DNA from: an uncultured Haloferula sp.
GTDB lineage: Bacteria > Verrucomicrobiota > Verrucomicrobiae > Verrucomicrobiales > Akkermansiaceae
Direction: 5' to 3'
NCBI GenBank assembly: GCA_946481625.1
Contig: CAMLOZ010000005.1
Coordinates: 1 to 20,108 of the forward strand
Length of the DNA stretch: 20,108 bases
Positions 14,626 to 20,108 of this stretch are shown here, piece by piece. Each line of letters starts with the position of its first letter. Within the stretch, counting starts at the first letter, position 1. The notes below the pieces were generated by a model. That model was not told where the DNA came from. It searched no databases and worked only from the letters and a program-made list of their open reading frames with translations. Made by a program: the position numbers and the translations under genes.

Positions 14626-15768
14626 CTACTTCGCGGCGGTTTCGACTTCCTTGCCGTCGTGCGAGACGACTTTCACTTCCATGCCCTCGATCACGGCGGT
14701 CAGGGCGGTGACACAGAGGCGTTCGCCATCCTTGAGGCCTTCGGACACCAGCACGTCGTCCTGTTCGGTGCGGGCGATCTTCACCTCGCGCGTGGTCACG
14801 GTATGACCGTCGCCGACCACCATCACGCGATTGCTTTTCACGAAGGCGCGGCGCGGCACCCGCACCACCTTCTCGATCACGATGCCTTCGATGCCAGTGT
14901 GGACGAATTGCCCCGGCAGCGGCGCGTCGGGCTGGCTTCCATCGATGCGGGCGACGACCATGATCGAGCGGTTGGCGCGTTGGATCTCGCCCTCGGTTCG
15001 GTCCACCACGGCCTTCCAGGTGCGGCCGCGCCCGCCGGATTCCCTGAGGACGATTTCCTGTCCGCGCAGGTCGAAAAAATCCGCATCTTGCCGCGGCACC
15101 GGCAGGCGCACTTCCAGGATTTTGGTCGCGTAGAATTCCGCAAGCGGTCCCGCTTTCGCCACATGCGTGCCGAGATCGACGAGCTTTTCGCGGATGCGGC
15201 CGTCGTAAGGCGCGCGCAGCCTGGTCCGCTCGAGATCCCGCATCGCGCGGTTCACGGCGGCCTGCATCGCCTCCACCTTCGCCCGCGCCGCGGCGAGTTG
15301 GGGGAGGCGGCGCACCAGGTCGTTCGGCGTTTGATCGGGACGCGCGATTCGCTCCCAATCCCGCTCAGCCTGTTCGGCCCGCATCTCTTCCTGAGCGACC
15401 TGCAGCTTGGCATCCGCCAGCGAGGCTTCCGCTTGGGCCAGGGCGGCCTTGTAGTCGGAGGGATCAATTTCTAACAGAATGTCGCCTTCCTTGAAGTTGC
15501 CGCCCACCTTGTAGTCCGGTGAAACGGCGATCACGGTGCCTTCCACCTCGGCGGCGGCACGGGTTACGGTGGCAGGCTCCACGGTGCCCTGCGCGGGAAT
15601 CATCACTTTCAGATCGGCCTCCTTCGCGGTGATCGTTTCCACTTCCGGCACCGGCTTCGGCGGCACGGTGGAAACCGGAGTCTTCTTCAGGGCGAAGAGG
15701 CCGGCGGCGATGCCGAAACCGGCGATCAAGATCAGCACGGCGAGCGCGATCCGGACGATTCGTTTCAT
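14626..15768 (-). CDS. RND efflux membrane fusion protein (periplasmic adaptor)
   Basis: The 380-residue protein links the RND pump to the outer-membrane channel. It starts with a membrane anchor (about residues 5-27, IVRIALAVLILIAGFGIAAGLFAL). A lipoyl/barrel-sandwich half follows (AEVEGTVIAVSPDYKVGGNFKEGDILLEIDPSDY), then an alpha-hairpin at about 108-190 rich in Ala, Glu and Arg. The second lipoyl half (RLRAPYDGRIREKLVDLGTHV), a beta-barrel and a membrane-proximal domain complete it. ATG 15766-15768 is chosen because the following residues form the anchor; the frame stays open upstream, but only in antiphase with the outer-membrane factor gene. It starts 13 bp after that gene's stop and is directly joined to the RND gene. 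Confidence 0.94.
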   Translation of the reverse strand: MKRIVRIALAVLILIAGFGIAAGLFALKKTPVSTVPPKPVPEVETITAKEADLKVMIPAQGTVEPATVTRAAAEVEGTVIAVSPDYKVGGNFKEGDILLEIDPSDYKAALAQAEASLADAKLQVAQEEMRAEQAERDWERIARPDQTPNDLVRRLPQLAAARAKVEAMQAAVNRAMRDLERTRLRAPYDGRIREKLVDLGTHVAKAGPLAEFYATKILEVRLPVPRQDADFFDLRGQEIVLRESGGRGRTWKAVVDRTEGEIQRANRSIMVVARIDGSQPDAPLPGQFVHTGIEGIVIEKVVRVPRRAFVKSNRVMVVGDGHTVTTREVKIARTEQDDVLVSEGLKDGERLCVTALTAVIEGMEVKVVSHDGKEVETAAK

Positions 15769-15781
15769 GTTGGAGAAGGGA

Positions 15782-17191
15782 TCAGGGGCCGCGCAGGACG
15801 ACATCTCCGCCCAGCGCGAGGTGAAGGTTGACACGATTGTCGAGCAGCAGGCGCCGCACGCTGACGAGCGCCGCGGCGGCCTCGATCTGGCGGTTCTGCG
15901 AGGCAAGATAGGTGAGCACGCCGCCGGTGCCGTTGCGGAATTCCTCGTTGGAGCGTAGTGCCGCGTCGTCAGCGAATTCCACCGTTCGTTGCAGTTCCTG
16001 CTCCTGGCGGCGCAGGTAGGTCTCCGCCACCAACGCCTGCTCGACCTCGCCGAAGGCATCGAGCGTGACGCGCTGTAGGTTCGCGACCGCCTCGCGCTCC
16101 GCCGCATCCGCCTGTTCGATACCGGCGCGCAGTCGTCCGCCCTGGAAGATCGGTTGGGTCAGGCTACCGCCCAGCGACCACACGCCGTTCGAGCTGCTAA
16201 GGATCTTTTCGAGCTGGTCGGTCGTTGTGCCCAAGCTGCCGGTCAGGCTGATGCTCGGGTAGAGCGCCTTGACCGACTCGTCCTTGCGTCGTCCGGCCGC
16301 AGCGAGCCGGCGCTCCGCCTCCAAGAGGTCGGGGCGCCGCAAAAGAAGTTCGGAAGGAAGCCCGGCGGGAGGAGGGGAGGGGAGTTTCGGCAAGCGCGCC
16401 GCTCCGGCGACATCGCCCGAGGGATAGCGGCCTAACAGGAGCTCAAGTTGCCGTAGCGCCCGCTCGCGTTCGCCGCGGCGCCGTTCCAGATCGGAGCGCG
16501 TCGTCGCCAGCTCGGTTTCGCTCAAGCGCACCTGGGCGGCGGAACCGCCGTCTTCCGCGATCGCCCGCTCGAAGCGCTCTCGCACCAGCGTGGATGACTC
16601 CTCGCGCGACTTCACCGCCTTCTCGGCCAGCGCGATCTGCTCGTTCGCCTCCGCCACGGCAAGCCATGCCTTCGCCACCTGGGCGGCGAGCGAGGAGCGC
16701 AGGGCCCGGTCGGCCTGGGCCTGCGCCTGGGCATCGGCGATCGCGGCTTCCGTGCCGGCTTTCGCCTTGCCCCACAGATCGACCTCCCAGGCGGCCTGCA
16801 GCGAGACGCCGAAGCTGTTGCTGGTGGCCCCCCCGCTGACGCCCGGCAGCCCGATGAAATTCTGCTTCTGCCGGCTGGCATTCAGTCCCGCGCCCAAGGT
16901 GGGCAAGCGCTCGGCTCCGGCGATCTTTGCTACCGCGGCGGCTTGTTCGACGCGTGCGGCTGAAGCGCGCAGGCTGGGATTCGAGCGCTGCGCTTCATCG
17001 ACCAGCCGCTCCAAGGACGAGCCGCCGATCTTCCCGACCCAATGGTGATCGACTCCCGTGCGGGCTTGCTTGGTGGCCGACCAGCTTCCTGGAACATTCC
17101 CCGCTTCGCCGCTCCGCGAGGCGGGCGACTGAAGGGCGCAGGCACCGAGCAGTGCCGCCATCGCGATGGCGCTTGCGCGAGGGGCACTCAT
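15782..17191 (-). CDS. TolC/NodT-type outer-membrane efflux factor, probable lipoprotein
   Basis: The 469-residue protein is an outer-membrane factor of the NodT type, forming the exit duct of the tripartite pump. The N-terminus MSAPRASAIAMAALLGAC is a signal peptide ending in a lipobox-like LGAC, so the mature protein is probably lipid-anchored at that cysteine. Two OEP repeats follow: the first contains SLERLVDEAQRSNPSLRASAARVEQ, then AAWEVDLWGKAKAGTEAAIAD, and the second contains ELLLRRPDLLEAERRLAAAGRRKDESVKALYPSISLTGS and TQPIFQGGRLRAGIEQADA. These are standard hallmarks. The gene begins 9 bp after the TetR-type gene and precedes the fusion protein by 13 bp, so the whole pump is encoded in one operon. 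Confidence 0.95.
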   Translation of the reverse strand: MSAPRASAIAMAALLGACALQSPASRSGEAGNVPGSWSATKQARTGVDHHWVGKIGGSSLERLVDEAQRSNPSLRASAARVEQAAAVAKIAGAERLPTLGAGLNASRQKQNFIGLPGVSGGATSNSFGVSLQAAWEVDLWGKAKAGTEAAIADAQAQAQADRALRSSLAAQVAKAWLAVAEANEQIALAEKAVKSREESSTLVRERFERAIAEDGGSAAQVRLSETELATTRSDLERRRGERERALRQLELLLGRYPSGDVAGAARLPKLPSPPPAGLPSELLLRRPDLLEAERRLAAAGRRKDESVKALYPSISLTGSLGTTTDQLEKILSSSNGVWSLGGSLTQPIFQGGRLRAGIEQADAAEREAVANLQRVTLDAFGEVEQALVAETYLRRQEQELQRTVEFADDAALRSNEEFRNGTGGVLTYLASQNRQIEAAAALVSVRRLLLDNRVNLHLALGGDVVLRGP

Positions 17192-17200
17192 GCAGGCTTG

Positions 17201-17908
17201 TTAGAAGGGGAACTCCACTTGGGGCCCCTGCGGTTTCGATTCATCGCCGCCCCCCTCGGAGGCACCCTGCCGCATGCCTGCGGCAGCAAAGCGGATGAAC
17301 CTGGAGAGGATCTGCTCGGTGGACGGATTCCCGGCTTCCCCGCCGGACATCCGCTGGACCTTGTCGGAGTGAGCCATGGTATGGATCATCGCGCCAGACA
17401 TCAGGTGCATGCGCCACCAGATCTCGTCCGGGGGCAGGCCGGGGAGGGCCTTCGAAAAGGCCTTGTGGAAGCGCGTGGCCATGGTGATGAAGAGGGTCTC
17501 GACCACCGGCGGCAACTCGCAGCCCTGCTGGCCGAACATCCGGCCCATGAGTTTGAAGAATAGCTTCTCGGACAGCTCCGAGCGGCGCACTTGGGTGGTG
17601 AAGGGGCGGATGAACGCCTCCAGGATCTCCTCGATGGCGAGGGGCTTGCCGGCGGCCCGGCGTTCGAGGGCTTCCAAGCGGGCGATCCGCTCTTCCGTCA
17701 CCGGATTGATATAGCGTGCCATGACCACGGCGACCAGACCCTCCCGGCTGCCGAAATGGTAGTTTACCGCCGCGACATTCGCACCGGCTTTGTTCGTGAT
17801 GTCCCGGACGGACACCCGGTCGAATCCTTCATCCGCGAACAGCATTTCAGCCGCTTCGATCAGCCGCTGCTTGGTCGCCACCTTCGAGTCTCCAGCTACC
17901 GCGCTCAT
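17201..17908 (-). CDS. TetR family repressor of the efflux operon
   Basis: The 235-residue protein has an N-terminal TetR HTH at about residues 12-58 (KQRLIEAAEMLFADEGFDRVSVRDI followed by NVAAVNYHFGSREGL). A helical ligand-binding C-terminal domain of about 160 residues and a Gly/Glu-rich polar tail complete it. It is the first gene of the efflux operon, 9 bp before the outer-membrane factor, so it most likely represses its own promoter and is released by a pump substrate. A short palindrome at 17954-17966, about 45 bp upstream of its start, is a candidate operator. The neighbouring divergent ndh could also be affected, but nothing in the sequence demands this. Confidence 0.93.
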   Translation of the reverse strand: MSAVAGDSKVATKQRLIEAAEMLFADEGFDRVSVRDITNKAGANVAAVNYHFGSREGLVAVVMARYINPVTEERIARLEALERRAAGKPLAIEEILEAFIRPFTTQVRRSELSEKLFFKLMGRMFGQQGCELPPVVETLFITMATRFHKAFSKALPGLPPDEIWWRMHLMSGAMIHTMAHSDKVQRMSGGEAGNPSTEQILSRFIRFAAAGMRQGASEGGGDESKPQGPQVEFPF

Positions 17909-17953
17909 GGGAGAAACCTTGATTCAAGCATCCCACCTGTCAAACGAACGATT

Positions 17954-17966
17954 TAACCGGTGGTTA
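17954..17966. promoter_or_regulatory. Candidate TetR-type operator
   Basis: TAACC-GGT-GGTTA is a perfect inverted repeat with a 3-nt centre, 45 bp upstream of the TetR-type start codon. Partial outer elements (AACCG and CGGTT at 17955-17973) overlap it. Position and symmetry suit an autoregulatory operator. The length is short, so chance is not excluded. Confidence 0.4.
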
Positions 17967-18005
17967 GACGGTTCATCCAGATTGCTGGAAATGAGAGAAT
18001 TGCGA

Positions 18006-18027
18006 GCTTGTGAAAATTTTCACAAGC
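18006..18027. promoter_or_regulatory. Perfect 22-bp palindromic operator before ndh (Rex-like, alternatively CRP-like)
   Basis: The sequence is fully symmetric over 22 bp with core TTGTGAAAATTTTCACAA at 18008-18025. This matches the Rex consensus TTGTGAA-N4-TTCACAA without mismatch. It also matches the CRP-type consensus TGTGA-N6-TCACA. It lies 28 bp before the first possible ndh start codon (40 bp before the second). A possible -10 element TATTAT lies at 18036-18041, so a bound protein would overlap the promoter and probably repress. Rex is favoured by the target gene: Rex senses NADH and ndh is a Rex target in Bacillus. Confidence 0.75.
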
Positions 18028-18051
18028 CCGATTTGTATTATTCAAACAATC

Positions 18052-18068
18052 TGCAATGGTATGTTGCA
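18052..18068 (+). other. Small inverted repeat at the ndh start
   Basis: TGCAA at 18052-18056 and TTGCA at 18064-18068 can pair across a 7-nt loop. The repeat spans the two possible start codons of ndh (18056 and 18068). It could be a weak start-site hairpin; a 5-bp stem is easily chance. Confidence 0.25.
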
Positions 18069-19366
18069 TGGCTAGCCGGGTTCTTATCATCGGTGGAGGA
18101 TTTGCAGGTTTGGAATGCGCGCGGACCCTCGCCGGGGATTCCCGCTTCGAGGTGACCCTCGTGGATCGCACCAACCATCACCTCTTCCAGCCGCTCCTCT
18201 ATCAGGTCGCCACCGCCTCTCTCGCCGCGCCGGATATCGCCCGCTCGATCCGCCAGATCCTCGAGCACGCCTCGAACGTAACGGTGCTGATGGACGAAAT
18301 CGTGGCCATCGATACGGCAGGCAAGCATGCCACGGGCAGCTCGGGCACACGCTATGACTTCGACTACATGCTGTTGGCCGCCGGTGCGCGCACCTCGTTC
18401 TTCGGCAAGTCGGAGTGGGCGCAATACACCCTTTCGCTGAAGTCGCTGGCCGATGCCCAGGGCGTTCGCCGCACCGTCCTCTCGAATCTCGAACGTGCCG
18501 AACTCACCACCGACCAGGCCGAGCGACGCCGCCTGATGACGGTCGCCATTGTCGGGGGCGGTCCCACCGGCGTTGAACTGGCCGGGGCCTTCGCCGATCT
18601 GGTCCACCGCTCGCTGCGCACGAACTTCCGCCGCATCGATACCTCGAAGCTGCGCATCATCCTGATCGAAGGCTCGAAGCGGATCCTCGAAGCCTTCGAC
18701 GAGGACCAGAGCGAATACACCCGCCAGCGCCTCAAGACCCTCGGCGTGGAAGTTTGGACCGGCATGCGCGTGGACGACGTGAAGAGGGGAATGCTCCACT
18801 TCACCGACGGCACGACGCTCGAAAGCGAAGCGATCATCTGGGCGGCAGGCGTGGAGGCGCAGCCGCTCACCGCCATGCTCGGCGTGCCGCTGGCCGACCG
18901 AGCGGGCCGGGTGACACCGGAGGGCGACCTTTCGCTTCCCGGCTTGCCCTATGTCTTCGTCGCCGGGGATCTCGTGCGGATGAAGGATGCGAACGATGTA
19001 CCGGTGCCGGGTCTCGCGCCCGCCGCGTCGCAGATGGGCCGCCATGTGGCGAAGGTGCTGAAGGAGGAATTGCGCTTGGAGAAAGGCCGCTTCGCCGGGC
19101 AGAAGCTCGATCTCCGCGCCCGGTTCCGCTATCTCGACAAGGGCTTCATGGCGATCATCGGCAAGAACCACGCGGTGGTGAAGGCCGGCAAATTCAAGCT
19201 GCAGGGGCTGCTCGCCTGGTTCGCCTGGCTCTTCATTCACATCGCCTTCCTGATCGGCTTCCGCAACCGCCTCTCGGTGCTTCTCGGCTGGGCCTTCGCT
19301 TACATCCGGGACAATCCCGAGGCACGCATCATCGTGAATCCTCCCGGGACGAAGCCACAGGTGTGA
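18056..19366 (+). CDS. ndh: Type II NADH:quinone oxidoreductase (NDH-2)
   Basis: The protein has 436 residues from ATG 18056 or 432 from ATG 18068; the latter gives MASRVLIIGGGFAGLE, the usual compact FAD-binding start, and is preferred. NDH-2 passes electrons from NADH to quinone without pumping protons. Numbered from 18068, the FAD GxGxxG is in IIGGGFAG (7-14) and the NADH-binding GxGxxG in IVGGGPTGVELAG (161-173). The C-terminal FAD block is YVFVAGDLVR, followed by APAASQMGRHVAKVL of the quinone-side region. A hydrophobic C-terminal stretch (LLAWFAWLFIHIAFLIGF and following) should anchor it to the membrane. No good Shine-Dalgarno precedes either start. The gene stands alone behind the palindromic operator, divergent from the efflux operon. 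It is 69 bp before the TPR-AAA gene. Confidence 0.95.
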   Translation: MVCCMASRVLIIGGGFAGLECARTLAGDSRFEVTLVDRTNHHLFQPLLYQVATASLAAPDIARSIRQILEHASNVTVLMDEIVAIDTAGKHATGSSGTRYDFDYMLLAAGARTSFFGKSEWAQYTLSLKSLADAQGVRRTVLSNLERAELTTDQAERRRLMTVAIVGGGPTGVELAGAFADLVHRSLRTNFRRIDTSKLRIILIEGSKRILEAFDEDQSEYTRQRLKTLGVEVWTGMRVDDVKRGMLHFTDGTTLESEAIIWAAGVEAQPLTAMLGVPLADRAGRVTPEGDLSLPGLPYVFVAGDLVRMKDANDVPVPGLAPAASQMGRHVAKVLKEELRLEKGRFAGQKLDLRARFRYLDKGFMAIIGKNHAVVKAGKFKLQGLLAWFAWLFIHIAFLIGFRNRLSVLLGWAFAYIRDNPEARIIVNPPGTKPQV

Positions 19367-19435
19367 ACAAGTGTCTCCATCGTTTCTTCATCCTCTTATC
19401 CTTGCTTCGCCCGCGATCTCCGCTTTCCTCCGGCC

Positions 19436-20108
19436 ATGGACTTGGAAGCCCTGAAGATCGCGCTCGCCGCGTCTCCCGACAACCTCCCGCTGCTCATGAT
19501 GGTGGGCAAGTTGCACGAGGACCGCTTCGAATTGGCGGACGCGCGCGCCTGCTACGACCGCGTGGTCGTCTTGCAGCCGGATCACGGCGAGGCGCTGGTC
19601 GGGATCGCCCGCTTGCTCGATCTGGCCGGAGAGAGTTCGGAGGCCGCCGTGCGTCTGGAATCGCTCTGCGCCCGCCAGCCGAAACTCGCTTCCGCCTGGA
19701 TGCTGCGCGCGAGGATCGCATTCGATGAAGGGGATGCCATGGCCGCGCGGTCCTATTACGATACCGCCGTGGACCTCGACCGCTCGCAGGCCGACGACGG
19801 GTTCCTCCAGTCGATCCTCAAGGCAGGCGGCAGCAAGCGCGTGGCGATGACTTCCTCCGGAACCTTCCACGAGGAGGAAGATGACGGCGATGGCAATCCC
19901 TTCGAGGGTATGGATGCGGTGACCGCGCGCGATCTGGATCTGGAATTCCGTGTGCGCGCGGATATCAAATTCGAGGACATCGGCGGGATGGAGAAGGTGA
20001 AGGAGGACATCCGGATGAAGATCATCCATCCGCTGAAGAACCCCGATCTCTTCGCGGCTTACGGCAAGAAGCCCGGGGGCGGCGTGCTGCTCTACGGTCC
20101 GCCCGGCT
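19436..20108 (+). CDS. TPR-AAA ATPase, 5' part (runs off the window)
   Basis: The frame from ATG 19436 stays open for 224 codons to the right edge. The first 130 or so residues form helical repeats of the TPR type (LHEDRFELADARACYDRVVVLQPDHGEALVGIARLLDLAGE and a following pair ending in AARSYYDTAVDLDRSQ). An acidic linker with HEEEDDGDGNPFEG follows. At about residue 180 the AAA domain begins with IKFEDIGGMEKVKEDIRMKIIHPLKNPDLF, the standard AAA entry segment, and the window ends inside the Walker A motif (LLYGPPG). The form suggests a Cdc48/SpoVK-like AAA ATPase with an N-terminal TPR substrate- or partner-binding part. Its cellular role is not known from this. It may be co-transcribed with ndh, 69 bp upstream. 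No Shine-Dalgarno is evident. Confidence 0.88.
   Translation, partial: MDLEALKIALAASPDNLPLLMMVGKLHEDRFELADARACYDRVVVLQPDHGEALVGIARLLDLAGESSEAAVRLESLCARQPKLASAWMLRARIAFDEGDAMAARSYYDTAVDLDRSQADDGFLQSILKAGGSKRVAMTSSGTFHEEEDDGDGNPFEGMDAVTARDLDLEFRVRADIKFEDIGGMEKVKEDIRMKIIHPLKNPDLFAAYGKKPGGGVLLYGPPG

Noticed and set aside
13306..15474. Long open frame on the plus strand opposite the RND and fusion-protein genes
   Set aside because: Composition is rich in His, Asp and Arg with no motif, and it runs across two well-recognised genes. It is a shadow frame.
15769..16107. N-terminal extension of the membrane fusion protein into the outer-membrane factor gene
   Set aside because: It is out of frame with a real gene and low in complexity; the membrane anchor starts at 15768.
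1..20108. Search for CRISPR arrays, tRNAs, rRNAs, insertion sequences, toxin-antitoxin or phage genes
   Set aside because: I saw no regularly spaced repeats, cloverleaf-like stretches, transposase motifs or phage-type genes; all sizeable stretches are explained by the listed genes.

Overview
The window is about 20.1 kb of GC-rich, gene-dense bacterial chromosome with 16 protein genes, two of them cut by the window edges. I see no RNA gene, transposase or CRISPR array. The lineage cannot be proved without a marker gene. A Verrucomicrobiota-like organism is my best guess, from the general look of the proteins, the mostly weak Shine-Dalgarno sequences and the palindromic intergenic repeats. This is inference, not a match I could run.

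Layout. 1-354: the 3' end of truB (+). 355-502: a cluster of inverted palindromic repeats between convergent genes. 500-871: a small hypothetical gene (-). 941-4471 (-): an apparent operon of a MATE exporter, the GTPase Obg and a membrane-anchored glycerophosphodiester phosphodiesterase. 4605-5894 (+): hflX, with a hairpin and T-run in its leader. 5909-7211: a divergent pair, an Rrf2/CymR-type regulator (-) and serine acetyltransferase cysE (+). 7221-10582 (-): a two-component pair, a five-PAS histidine kinase overlapping a LuxR-type response regulator by 4 bp. 10583-10762: an intergenic region with a degenerate 70-bp tandem repeat. 10763-11332 (+): a monoheme cytochrome c. 11356-17908 (-): a complete tripartite efflux operon in the order TetR regulator, outer-membrane factor, membrane fusion protein, RND pump. 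18056-19366 (+): a type II NADH dehydrogenase behind a perfect 22-bp palindrome. 19436-end (+): the 5' part of a TPR-AAA ATPase gene.

How the genes work together. The Rrf2 protein ends in MFYI and the neighbouring CysE ends in NYSI. A C-terminal isoleucine is the known docking element for cysteine synthase CysK, so the pair looks like a cysteine-homeostasis switch in which both partners could bind the same CysK pocket. The palindrome before ndh fits the Rex operator consensus and also fits a CRP-type site. If it is Rex, NADH oxidation would be coupled to NADH sensing, as known for ndh in Bacillus. The efflux operon carries its own regulator and a candidate operator. The kinase/regulator pair appears soluble and multi-input.

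I found no clear new multi-gene defence or biosynthetic system. The best leads are the CymR/CysE tail pairing, the operator before ndh and the palindromic repeats in two intergenic regions.
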